Made by a program: the position numbers and the translations under genes. 10,869 bases of DNA, from the NCBI GenBank assembly GCA_027578815.1, contig JANBTH010000822.1:1-10869 (forward strand), written 5' to 3'. This DNA is from Coemansia sp. RSA 1804. Taxonomy: Eukaryota; Kickxellomycota; Kickxellomycetes; Kickxellales; Kickxellaceae. Positions 1 to 7,828 of the stretch are shown here, one piece after another (the stretch's first letter is position 1; each line of letters opens with the position of its first letter). Below the pieces are notes generated by a model. That model made no database searches, was not told the DNA's origin, and saw only the letters and a program-made list of their open reading frames with translations.

Positions 1-773
1 TCGCGTCCGGTTCGGCCAAACTGAACCGCCACGTACGAGTCGCTGTCGGCGCACACGAGCTGGAGGTTCTTGGACGATGCCAGCGTAACGCGCCCGCCAA
101 AGTCCAGCGTGTACGCCCCGATCCCGGCGTCCCACTGCGGCTTCTTGTTGAGCAGAACAACCACCGACGCCAGCACATCCGCACCCGCATCTGCATCTGC
201 ATCGGCTGCCGAGCGGTACCGGGACACCAGCGATCCGGTTCCAGATGGCGTGTTGGCGACTGCGCAGCCGCTGGCATCGACTGGCCGGATCACGACAGTC
301 GTGCTGCGCGGCGCTCCACGCCCGGCACAAGCATTGGCGGCTCCCGGCTGGTACACCGCCGCACACACCTCCGTCCACGGACCATCCGGTCTGCCAGGGC
401 TGCTGCTGTTGCTGCTGCGCTGCTCGCTCACCGAGAACTCCGACCCCGCCGCATTGGACACCACACGCCCGATTGCCGCTGCTGGGCTGCAACTGCCGTT
501 GCTTGCTGTCTCTACTATGTCGTAGACATGTCTGGCGAACGGGGAAAAGCTGCTGCTGCCTCTGCCAATCCTTGATCCTCTCCTTGCGCGCAGCACGTGT
601 TGCTGCTGCTGCTGCTGCTGATCCTGGATCTGATCCGTGTAAAGGTCAATGAACTCTGTTGCTCCGCGGCTGCCGTGCGCTCGGACACGCTCCACTCTGC
701 ACTGCGTCACGGAACCCAGCGGCACGGCGCGGAAGAGCACATCGTCCCTCTCTTTCTCCTGCTTCTCCGACAT
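1..773 (-). CDS. Tubby-family protein, C-terminus cut off by the window edge
   Basis: An uninterrupted frame runs from an ATG at 771-773 down to base 1, giving the first 257 residues. Tubby-domain landmarks appear in family order: CRVERV near residue 25, an Arg-rich stretch (RARRGSR, 62-68) where tubby proteins have their phosphoinositide-binding basic strand, GRVVSNAAGSEFSVSE (102-117, compare GKLRSNxxGTKFTVYD), a CAAVYQPG strand (about 137), STTVVI (157), NKKPQWD (209), YTLDFGGRVTLASSKN (221-236) and YVAVQFGR (247-254). Known tubby domains bind PI(4,5)P2 at membranes; the fungal role is unclear. Oddities are a seven-Gln tract (52-58) and Ser- and Ala/Asp-rich insertions within the domain, which begins almost at the N-terminus. 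The final strands and the hydrophobic central helix lie outside the window. The family call is confident; the exact function is not known. Confidence 0.86.
   Translation of the reverse strand, partial: MSEKQEKERDDVLFRAVPLGSVTQCRVERVRAHGSRGATEFIDLYTDQIQDQQQQQQQHVLRARRGSRIGRGSSSFSPFARHVYDIVETASNGSCSPAAAIGRVVSNAAGSEFSVSEQRSSNSSSPGRPDGPWTEVCAAVYQPGAANACAGRGAPRSTTVVIRPVDASGCAVANTPSGTGSLVSRYRSAADADADAGADVLASVVVLLNKKPQWDAGIGAYTLDFGGRVTLASSKNLQLVCADSDSYVAVQFGRTGR
600..620 (-). repeat. CAG microsatellite encoding polyglutamine in the Tubby-family gene
   Basis: Seven consecutive CAG/CAA codons on the minus strand encode Gln 52-58. The tract sits between the first tubby strand and the basic strand, so it is probably a length-variable loop. 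It is a coding trinucleotide repeat. Confidence 0.85.
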
Positions 774-1099
774 GGTGCAGTCTCTTGACAGGGGCAAGTT
801 GGTAGTGTAACTGATAGAGAGAAAACAGGTGAATGTGAAGGAAAGCCTAATGCCAGAACTCTAGATTTTAAAATAGCAGAAAACGAGTAGTGAAATAAAA
901 CGCAAGGAGATGAAAGAGGTCAGATGGGAAACAAGGGGGAGGGAACGTGTGACTGTTATATATCGTTTCTTTCCTCCACAGCGCATATACACGGGTTACT
1001 GATATCCAGAGCGGGACACGTGGGAGCCCAATGCAGAGCAACGACGCTTAATCTCCGCAGCCCCCAGACACCGCTTTAAGCTCAACACGATTATCCAGT
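774..1099. other. Intergenic gap between the golgin stop and the Tubby-family start
   Basis: These 326 bases separate two genes transcribed in the same direction, so they should hold the golgin 3' end and the promoter/5' UTR of the Tubby gene. The part next to the Tubby ATG is pyrimidine-rich on the minus strand. I see no clear TATA box, no AATAAA on the minus strand and no further gene. Confidence 0.6.
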
Positions 1100-4000
1100 T
1101 TACTGCAATAACAACTGGATTCCCTTGATCTCCTCGGTCTTGCATTCCAGCAGCATCGACAGAACCGGCACCAGCTGCGCGCGACGCTCCTTGTCGTTGA
1201 AGAAGCGGAACAGCACGTTGCGCAGATACTCCACATTGACCACGCCTGCGCGGTGGTGTTGCTGCTGCTGCTCCTCGGTTAACGCAAGACTGTCGCCGGA
1301 TCCAGCTGCGTTGCTCCTGATGCTTCTGCCGCTGCTGCTGCTGCTGTTGCGGCGTGGCCCGCCGTCGGATCCGTTGGCAAGCGCGCTACTTGGGAGATGC
1401 CGCGCGTAATGGTGCTCCTGCTCCAGCTGCTGCTGCTGCCGCCGTCCAGCGCTTCCGCCGCCTGTAGCCGCGCGCAGCAGCGTAGACACCGACGCAAGCG
1501 TCAGCGAATTCGACCGTCCCGACGACACCGCTGCCATCTGCGCGTCCTGACGCGCCATGGTTGGCGACGAGGGCGCAGCAGGCGAAGATGCAACCGACGC
1601 AGTGTCTGCCGACGGATTGCTGGATGCAGCAGCCTGCGACTGCCGCAGCTGCTCGCGGTTAAGCCGCCGCACCTCGTCCTTCAGGTCGCGGTGCACCCGC
1701 TTCCACCGCTGCTCCGCCATTCTGCGCTCCTCCGCAACACGCGCCGCCTGGTCACGGGCCTTCGCCAGCTCGCTCTCAACGTCGCGCAGACGATCGACTT
1801 CTACTTGCAGTCCCGTGACCGTCTCCTCCGTGCGCTGCATGTTGCTGCGCAATGCCTCGAGCTCCGCCGCCTTCTCGCCCACCTGCGACTCCAGCCGCTC
1901 CACCAGCGGCGCCTGGCTTGCGCGCTGTCCGAGCTCGCCGAGCTGCCGCTGGAGCGCAGCCACTTCCTCCTTGCTGGCAGCTCGCTCCAGCGCGTGTCTT
2001 CTTTCGGCCTCCGCCAGACTGCTGCGCGCCGCCTCTGCCTCCTTGTCAGCTGCCGCCGATGCGCTCCTTGCCGCGCGCCGCTCCCGCTCAAGCGAGTACT
2101 GCACCTCCTGCAGCTGCGTGGCAGTCTGCGCCAGCTGTCTGCTCTTCTCCGCAAACCGCTCTCTGCTGCTGGCTAGATCCGCATCAACCGCACGCGCGTG
2201 CTCTTCTAGCCCAACCACCGTAGCCTGCACCTTTGCGCGCTGCTGCTCGCTATCCAGGAGATCGGCTTCTCTTGTCTCGACGGTTGCCAGTGTCTTTGCG
2301 TGCTCTTCTTCCAGCTTTGCTAGCGTCTCCTGCATGCTGCTGACACGTTTGCGCTGCTCCTCGCGCTCGCTAGTCATCTTGTCTGCCTGCGTCTGCAGCT
2401 CCCGTTGCCGCGCCTCCAGCCGTGCGTTGGCGCCCTGCGTCTTGGCTAGCGATTGCGCCAGCTGCGTCCTCTCTTCATTATGTCCGCTTGCTGCCTCTTC
2501 CGCCGCTCCGAGCTTGGCTCTGCATTCGGATAGTTCTTTGTTTGTGGTTGCCAGCTGTTTCTCTAGACTCTTGATCCGCGTGGCCTTTTTGTCCAGCTGC
2601 TCCTCGAGCTCCTTGATCTGCTTGGCTTGTTTGTCTAGCTGCCCCTCTACACGCGCCCTTTCCTTCTCTGAAACCTCCTTTTCCTCTCTGAGCTTATCGC
2701 GCAGGGTCTCTGCCTCGCCAATCCGCGCTTCAAGCTGCGCGACATCGGCACGCAGTTGATCAACCTTGCTGTTCTCCTCTTTGATCTCCCTCTGCGCCTC
2801 CTCTGCTGCTTTGCGTGCCTCTGCAAGCTGCGTCTCCAGCAGCTCTGTTGCTTTATTACCACTGCCACTGCCGCTGCCGCTGTCGCTGTTGCCTTCTCGG
2901 TTCCCAGCAGACTCGATCAGCTCAACGAGCCGGGCAATTTCGCTCCTGGTCACCTCCACCATGCTGTTGTCTGCTGCATCGTCATCGGCGGATGTTGCCT
3001 TTGCTGCTTCTGATGCCGGCGATGGTGACGGTGACTGTGATGGCGTGATACTCTGTGTGCCGCGTCTTTTCTTCTTGTTGCCCTTCTTCTTTCCTGCTGC
3101 GCCAACAGCTGCTGTTGCTGTTGGCAGTGGTGGTGTGTCCGATGCGCTGTTAGTTGCGACGGGTTTGCTGCTCCCAGCCAGTTTTCCTGCCACGGCTGCG
3201 TTGATAACACTTGTCACACGCTCGGCACTCAACCCGCCATTGTCACTACCACTACCACCAGCTGAAGCATTGGCAGCTGTAGCAGCAGCAGATGTAGCGC
3301 TCTCTAGCTGCTGGGCCAACTCACGTATCCGCCCGTCCTTCTCCTCTGACACCTGCTTAATCCGCTCCTCGCTGGCATCCAGTTCCTTGCGCATAATGTC
3401 CTTGACTTGCACAACCTCCTGCTGGCACGACTCCAGCGCACGCGCGCTTGTCTCCAACTCGCCTGCGCTCACAAAGCCCTCGGGCGGACCCCACCTGCCG
3501 ATGATGGTTTTGCGCAAAGCGGCCATGCTCTCTTCGCCAAGCGTACCGCCATCGCTATCGCTGCTAATAAGCTCAGTTAGTCGGGATGCCAACGAGTCGG
3601 CATCTGCAGCATCCACCGTTAGTGCCTGGCTGGCCTCCTTTTCACCATCACGCTCAGCCAACTTTGCCTCCAGCGACCCAATATCAAGCCTAAGCTTCTG
3701 GTTAGCACGCTCCAACTGGCCCTCCGAAACCTTGCGCTCCCGCAAACTAGTTTCCAAGTCCCTCACAGCCCGTTGTCTCTCGTCATCGGCCGTCGAGAGT
3801 CTCGAGACCTGCCGCTCGAGCTCCGTTATCTTGCCGCGGTTTGTTTTGTCCTGCTCCGTCAGTGCTCCAATCTGCTCCCCGGCATACTGGGCCTTCATGC
3901 TCAGATTCGATAGATACTCCTCGAGCTCATCCACGTCTGCGATACTCTGCACCGGCGTTAGCTTTTTAAGCACCACCTCGATTGACTTGCGTGCCCCGTT

Positions 4001-4216
4001 TAGATTCCGATATACCCGGGCCACCTCCGCCAGCTTGTGCTCGTATTTCTCTAGCTTCGCTAGCCGTGCTAGTAATTCATCGCTGATTGCGTCGCCTGCC
4101 TTTAATGTATCCGATGTGACAGGAGGAGTGGGTTGTTGGTTTGCTCCTCCTCCTCCCGCTGTGTCTGCTTTGTCTGTGTCATCATGAACTACTGGTGGTT
4201 GTGTGTCGCTGCTCAT
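1100..4216 (-). CDS. GRIP-domain golgin (Imh1/golgin-245-like coiled-coil protein)
   Basis: This is a 1038-residue protein built as a Golgi tether. A short Pro/Gly-rich N-terminus is followed by heptad-rich coiled coil (about 40-190), shorter coils to about 315, a low-complexity Ala/Ser/Gly linker with a Lys/Arg cluster (KKKGNKKKRR, 376-385), a long coiled coil (about 456-850), Ser/Gln/His-rich linkers and a C-terminal GRIP domain. The GRIP domain (about 994-1038) has the hallmark NVEYLRNVLFRFF and QLVPVLSMLLECKTEE segments; Tyr997 matches the Tyr that binds Arl1-GTP in this family. GRIP golgins are recruited to the trans-Golgi network and capture vesicles. I chose Met at 4214-4216 because the 59 codons upstream in the same frame are AT-rich and non-golgin-like, while MSSDTQPP begins the GC-rich acidic region. 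There is no intron. The class is certain; orthology to yeast Imh1 is inferred. Confidence 0.93.
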   Translation of the reverse strand: MSSDTQPPVVHDDTDKADTAGGGGANQQPTPPVTSDTLKAGDAISDELLARLAKLEKYEHKLAEVARVYRNLNGARKSIEVVLKKLTPVQSIADVDELEEYLSNLSMKAQYAGEQIGALTEQDKTNRGKITELERQVSRLSTADDERQRAVRDLETSLRERKVSEGQLERANQKLRLDIGSLEAKLAERDGEKEASQALTVDAADADSLASRLTELISSDSDGGTLGEESMAALRKTIIGRWGPPEGFVSAGELETSARALESCQQEVVQVKDIMRKELDASEERIKQVSEEKDGRIRELAQQLESATSAAATAANASAGGSGSDNGGLSAERVTSVINAAVAGKLAGSSKPVATNSASDTPPLPTATAAVGAAGKKKGNKKKRRGTQSITPSQSPSPSPASEAAKATSADDDAADNSMVEVTRSEIARLVELIESAGNREGNSDSGSGSGSGNKATELLETQLAEARKAAEEAQREIKEENSKVDQLRADVAQLEARIGEAETLRDKLREEKEVSEKERARVEGQLDKQAKQIKELEEQLDKKATRIKSLEKQLATTNKELSECRAKLGAAEEAASGHNEERTQLAQSLAKTQGANARLEARQRELQTQADKMTSEREEQRKRVSSMQETLAKLEEEHAKTLATVETREADLLDSEQQRAKVQATVVGLEEHARAVDADLASSRERFAEKSRQLAQTATQLQEVQYSLERERRAARSASAAADKEAEAARSSLAEAERRHALERAASKEEVAALQRQLGELGQRASQAPLVERLESQVGEKAAELEALRSNMQRTEETVTGLQVEVDRLRDVESELAKARDQAARVAEERRMAEQRWKRVHRDLKDEVRRLNREQLRQSQAAASSNPSADTASVASSPAAPSSPTMARQDAQMAAVSSGRSNSLTLASVSTLLRAATGGGSAGRRQQQQLEQEHHYARHLPSSALANGSDGGPRRNSSSSSGRSIRSNAAGSGDSLALTEEQQQQHHRAGVVNVEYLRNVLFRFFNDKERRAQLVPVLSMLLECKTEEIKGIQLLLQ
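1259..1440 (-). repeat. Cluster of CAG/AGC trinucleotide runs in the golgin C-terminal linker
   Basis: Short (GCT)n/(CTG)n runs near 1259-1271, 1331-1346 and 1420-1438 encode Gln and Ser homopolymer tracts just before the GRIP domain. They probably lengthen and shorten as a flexible spacer between the coiled coil and the membrane-targeting domain. Confidence 0.75.
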
Positions 4217-4869
4217 CTTTGGAAATGTATTGTAAAAGTGTAGGCCAGTAGAGAATAAAATGCTATTAATACCAAGGTAGGAGACGAGGAGAATGAAAGA
4301 AGGCGAAAATCTAAAATGAAAACAACTGTTGTCTGTTATCCCTTTATCCGTTGTTGAAGCGTAGAGGTGAGTGTGATTAGATTTTATAGTCATCTGATCC
4401 CGATTAGCCCTCCAGCTAACATTGGCGCTGGATTTGGATCCGTTTTATATAACCAAGCTTGCATTTTGTATTTATTTTAAAAAGTGTAATTCATATTAAA
4501 CAACCTATTTTTTTACATTAGGATTTGAATGATTTTTTGCCTTTTCAAATCCTAGAATTCACAATTAGCAATAATAATAGACAAAGTTAGTTGCTATTCA
4601 AAGTATTCTTTGAAAAATATTCGCATCATGAATAGCTTTTAGTAGCAGAGGGTGATATCTATAAATTTATTGATTTACCCATGGCGGAGGCGTTTATCAG
4701 AAAGCTTACATAAAAAACATATTTATAATGAGAAAAGAAGAAAAATTAGTAGCAACTGCTTGCACATGCTGAACTTGAAATATCAAGTTGGTCACCATAC
4801 TTGAAAAGCATTAGGTATTCATCTACCATCATTTTCTAAAATCAACAACTAGCATCACTACAGAGGTAT

Positions 4870-4890
4870 TCAAAAAATAATATTTTTTGA
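4870..4890. repeat. Perfect inverted repeat, 9-bp arms with 3-bp spacer
   Basis: TCAAAAAAT and ATTTTTTGA flank AAT. The arms are exact reverse complements, so single-stranded nucleic acid here could form a hairpin. In such AT-rich DNA this may occur by chance, and no function is implied. Confidence 0.6.
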
Positions 4891-5019
4891 TGAATGAGTG
4901 TTTTTGTTTTATGCTATTTTACACTACTTGGGAATTGCATTATTTTTAGTGTTATATATTGAGCTAATAGCCAAACCAAAAAAGCACTATATCTTTCCAA
5001 TACATCTAACCTAGAACAA

Positions 5020-5025
5020 TTTATT
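5020..5025 (-). promoter_or_regulatory. Candidate poly(A) signal for the 103-residue protein gene
   Basis: AATAAA on the minus strand lies about 45 bases past the stop codon at 5070, a normal position for a polyadenylation signal of that gene. Confidence 0.45.
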
Positions 5026-5069
5026 TGTATGGCTCTAAATTCACACAAACCAAAAAGCATATTGATATG

Positions 5070-5381
5070 TTAACTTTTTCTTGAAGAGCCCTGAGCTGCT
5101 TCAGCTGCTTTTATCTTTTTATCATTAGCTATTTCAGCTTCTGTTGCAGCTTGCTTTTCTGCTTTTCTTGCCTCCTTTTTTTGCTTGCGTGTTAACGTAC
5201 GTCCATCTTCTCCAGTTCGAGCAAATGTTTTTGTTCTAATATCTATTCCTAGATTAAAAGCGTGAGTGACATCATCCCTTCTACGTTCTTTTTTTCTTGC
5301 AAGTGATAGTTTGCTTCTCTCATTGTTGGGATTAATTCCTAGCGCCTTGTAATCCACAGATAAAAAGTTTTTTTTTGACAT
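5070..5381 (-). CDS. Small highly charged protein of unknown function (103 aa)
   Basis: The frame opens with an ATG at 5379-5381 (MSKKNFLSVDYKALGINPNN). The middle is basic (LARKKERRRDD), followed by a hydrophobic turn (AFNLGIDIRTKTFAR) and a Lys/Ala/Glu-rich C-terminal half (KQKKEARKAEKQAATEAE), which should form a single charged helix or coiled coil. There is no signal peptide, membrane segment or cysteine. The composition suits a nucleic-acid- or ribosome-associated protein, but that is an inference from charge alone, and I do not recognise the family. An AATAAA about 45 bases after the stop and a TATATA sequence just upstream of the ATG support a genuine gene. It stands alone in AT-rich surroundings, with golgin and ambiguous sequence on either side. 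Confidence 0.62.
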   Translation of the reverse strand: MSKKNFLSVDYKALGINPNNERSKLSLARKKERRRDDVTHAFNLGIDIRTKTFARTGEDGRTLTRKQKKEARKAEKQAATEAEIANDKKIKAAEAAQGSSRKS

Positions 5382-5832
5382 TGTATATATGTGATCTTAA
5401 AGATTAACTTGCTGGTAGGATTTCAGTGCAATAAAATAAAATATCAAGTAAACCAAAAACAGCAATTCTGTGGAAAAAAGTTTCTCAATTTATATGATTT
5501 CGCTAGCAAAAAATCAGGCATTGAAGAATATGTGCGTAAATGTAGAAATTGCTACAAATTAATTCTGGTCACTTGGCTTTAATTTTACATATTGTGTTAT
5601 TTAGAAATAGAATAATTGTGTTTTTCGAACACAATATTGTCCCATTCGATGCATGGATACAAGTTCCGTTTCCTACTGGTGACCATTCTTCACACATTGT
5701 AAAAGATAAGTGAATACGCATGATGCCAAAATCGGGGCATACGAATGTACAATTTCTATTTCTCAAATTAACCTGGATTCAATAAATACAGCGTATAATG
5801 GAAATTCATACATCATCGTCTTTGTTTTTATT
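5382..5832. other. AT-rich interval with no supported gene
   Basis: This holds the presumed promoter of the 103-residue gene followed by sequence in which open frames start only at GTG or TTG. A Cys-containing minus-strand frame (5569-5766) lacks an ATG and any recognisable motif. I see no RNA gene. Confidence 0.5.
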
Positions 5833-6419
5833 TCAAAAAATAAAGAATCCCGCGTATTTCTTGTTAGCATCCAAACCAGCTGATTTGGCAGACACGGGTC
5901 TTGAGTATCTGTTTATTAAAGACTTTAAAGGTGGTCTTCCGAGTTTGTCAAGACTTTGTTCTCCAGTCAGCTGCAGAAATATTTGGAGAAATAATGAAGA
6001 CTGCAAAGTCCTGCGCTTTCACATGCTCGTCACTTATCCTCATAAGCGCAAGTGCTGATCTGCGTTAACCCGGTTAAGATTATCTTGCCTGTGGATTAAG
6101 CTTTCCCAGGCTTTGTTTCTGGCCATGTTTTAAAACAAAAAGATAGAAAACAAAAAATTTTCTTCTCCTCACATACATTGCTTGGTGGATAGCCCCGTTT
6201 TTTGTCGGCAATGCTTAAAAGTGTAAATTGTAAGCCTGACTTCTCCGCACTGCAACTCTGCGCCACAACTTTGGAAGATTGGCAACGATTCCCTTGCTTC
6301 CGCAAATCAATCACGTCACACTTGTGAGTTGTGGCACACGATTTGATTGCATATTCAATTGTTTGGAAGAACTTTAAATCCTGTTTACTCCGGCATCGGC
6401 AATAGCAGACAGGAACAAG
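5833..6419 (-). other. Coding-like interval: possible spliced or decayed minus-strand gene
   Basis: The base composition is more balanced than in flanking DNA and several minus-strand frames read like protein. A 108-codon open stretch (6096-6419, no ATG) includes KSCATTHKCDVIDLRKQG and LLSIADKKRGYPPSN. It is followed by a GTATGT donor (6176-6171) and an AG acceptor (6119-6120), which would define a 58-base intron; the spliced frame then ends KQSLGKLNPQAR with a stop at 6080-6082. Farther on, another open stretch (5833-6018) contains DKLGRPPLKSLINRYS and stops directly before AATAAA (5827-5832). A short ATG frame (6040-6126, MARNKAWESLIHRQ) shares the phase of the latter. I recognise no family. 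An 86-codon ATG frame also exists on the plus strand (5798-6058), so strand and status are uncertain. It may be a multi-exon gene, two small genes or a pseudogene. Confidence 0.3.
6119..6176 (-). other. Candidate 58-base spliceosomal intron
   Basis: On the minus strand it begins GTATGT, contains a T-rich tract followed by TTTTAAAAC as a possible branch region, and ends CCAG. Donor and length suit a short fungal intron. Removal joins a 108-codon open frame after PPSN to a 12-codon terminal exon. No transcript evidence is available here. Confidence 0.3.
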
Positions 6420-6671
6420 TTAAATACCTGTTATTCAAAAGAGGTTTTTAGATCATCAGCTCCTTTATTATTTCTTTTATTTTATTATGCATTATTTTCT
6501 GTAGCTGCCGCGCATGTTGCCGAATAAACATAGTATGGCTACAAAAATTAATGAATAAAAAGAAAGTTTTCTTTCCCTGCTTTCTCCTGTCTCCTTGTTC
6601 CTCATATTTCCTTAAAATTTGCGCCTTAATTTACTATTTAATAATTTTTAATAGTTGTTGGAATTTGTAAT
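6420..6671. other. Upstream region of the F-box/LRR gene
   Basis: AT-rich DNA without a supported gene. The last 60 bases before the start at 6672 are T/A-rich and probably form the promoter and 5' UTR of the plus-strand gene. If the minus-strand candidate at 5833-6419 is real, its first exon and promoter also lie here, making this a divergent promoter. Confidence 0.4.
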
Positions 6672-7400
6672 ATGGAGATTAAAGCACAGCCGGCTGTCTT
6701 TGCTTCAAGCGACAAAGATAGACCTAGAACTGCTGGGGCACAACTGTGGGACAACGCAATTATAGCGCACAAGCTAGTACAGTATATGGAAAGAAAAGCC
6801 TTGGCACAAATGTGTCTTGTTTGCAAGCGTGGATGGATGAGCGCCATTGAGCGTCTGTGGATGTGGCCCAGACCAGATTCGCTGGAAAACCTTATAAAGC
6901 TTTCGGCTACCATCTCACACCGGCCACTGTTCAAAATTCGCGAGCACAGTCGGTACGGCGGTCTTGTCAAAACGCTTGATTTTGGAGTGATTTTCTCACA
7001 ATGGGAGGAGATAGAAAGCACTGACATCTTTCAGCCCATTATCTCGTCCTGCACAAACATAAGGACCCTCGACCTCAACATGTGCAAAATTGCAAACAAT
7101 CCCTCATTCGTAAAACTATTTGCGGACAACTCGCAGCTATGCAACAGCCTCACAAATCTTGAAATAACCTACGTTGAGGCTAGCGATATGGAGATAGAAG
7201 CTCTTGTCCGACTGTTTCCAAGATTAAAGCGTCTGTTGATTGCTGGTACGGATGCAAGCATTCTTACCTGCACGACTATTGCTACCCATCTTTCTGGCCT
7301 ACAATTTCTATATATTGTTTACTGCAAAAAGATTGACGACGAGTGTGCTCAACTTATTGAAAGTTCTTGCAAAGATCTCTGTGGTAGTTGCATACTTTGA
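6672..7400 (+). CDS. F-box/leucine-rich-repeat protein, short form (242 aa)
   Basis: The N-terminal part (about residues 25-67) reads as an F-box: LWDNAIIAHKLVQYM, then KALAQMCLVCKRGWMSAIERLW, matching the family pattern of a hydrophobic helix, LxxxxLVCKxW and a terminal LW. Leucine-rich-repeat-like strands follow: LVKTLDFG, NIRTLDLNMCKI, SLTNLEITYVEASD, RLKRLLIAGTD and LQFLYIVYCKKIDDECAQLI. Such proteins usually bind Skp1 through the F-box and a substrate through the repeats, as SCF ubiquitin-ligase adaptors. The protein stops after roughly five repeats, in mid-repeat-like sequence (SSCKDL), whereas many fungal members are about 400-600 residues long. It may therefore be a truncated paralogue. 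Even so, AATAAA occurs 16 and 21 bases after the stop, so the short form could be expressed. The F-box call rests on pattern, not a search. Confidence 0.68.
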   Translation: MEIKAQPAVFASSDKDRPRTAGAQLWDNAIIAHKLVQYMERKALAQMCLVCKRGWMSAIERLWMWPRPDSLENLIKLSATISHRPLFKIREHSRYGGLVKTLDFGVIFSQWEEIESTDIFQPIISSCTNIRTLDLNMCKIANNPSFVKLFADNSQLCNSLTNLEITYVEASDMEIEALVRLFPRLKRLLIAGTDASILTCTTIATHLSGLQFLYIVYCKKIDDECAQLIESSCKDLCGSCIL

Positions 7401-7415
7401 AAGTGTTGCAAGCAT

Positions 7416-7426
7416 AATAAAATAAA
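7416..7426 (+). promoter_or_regulatory. Overlapping poly(A) signals after the F-box/LRR gene
   Basis: Two overlapping AATAAA hexamers (7416-7421 and 7421-7426) lie just after the TGA at 7398-7400. They suit transcript 3' ends for the short F-box/LRR reading frame. Confidence 0.5.
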
Positions 7427-7828
7427 AAGAAAAGCAAAAACACAGCGTTTATATACACAAATTGCAAGTTGTAGAAAAACAATAATAATGTCAAATAATT
7501 AAATTGCCTTTCTACTCACAAGCTACTTTATGGCTGTGTGATGCCAATCGTAACAATTTTTCACATTTCTTGTAGTTTTTACATCTTTTTACCCATTCTA
7601 TTTTTCAATAGCTTTAGCCTTCTAACTTTATTCTATGGAAAACTCTGTTGTTGCTCAGCAATGTAAAAGCCATACTGTCCTGTCGTCTACTCAACGCTAG
7701 TATTTCTAATTTTTGAGGAAGCTCTGCGTTGTAAGACTACAACAAAAAAGATAATATTTTGTAAAGATTTTCTTTTTGGCTGGTCGAAAAAAGTACGACA
7801 GTTACTCAATGTTTAACTAGTTTTATGC
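7427..7828. other. AT-rich convergent intergenic region
   Basis: This lies between the 3' ends of the plus-strand F-box/LRR gene and the minus-strand two-finger gene. I looked for further leucine-rich repeats that would extend the F-box protein in any plus frame and saw none. No RNA gene or repeat is evident. Confidence 0.5.

Larger units (their letters stand above)
4217..5069. other. AT-rich intergenic segment upstream of the golgin
   Basis: This is the presumed golgin promoter/5' UTR (nearest 200 bases) followed by AT-rich DNA without a convincing gene. The frame upstream of the golgin start stays open to 4393 but does not look coding. The segment contains a perfect short inverted repeat (4870-4890) and the poly(A) signal of the next gene (5020-5025). 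The GC-rich to AT-rich change occurs near 4390-4440. Confidence 0.6.

Noticed and set aside
70..788. Plus-strand open frames over the Tubby-family gene
   Set aside because: The minus strand gives the ordered tubby motifs; the plus frames are poly-Leu/Cys shadows of the CAG and Ser codons.
1397..4187. Long plus-strand open frames opposite the golgin (1397-2176, 1557-2759, 2766-4187)
   Set aside because: They are Ser/Arg/Cys/Leu-rich mirror images of the coiled-coil codons of the minus-strand golgin, with no domain of their own. GC-rich third positions leave the opposite strand open.
4217..4393. A 59-residue N-terminal extension of the golgin
   Set aside because: The extension is AT-rich, hydrophobic and not golgin-like. 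The internal Met at 4216 starts the acidic, GC-rich region.
5569..5766. Cys-containing minus-strand frame resembling a small secreted peptide
   Set aside because: It starts at TTG, has no signal peptide and ends in translated AT-rich flank; no cysteine pattern of a known family is visible.
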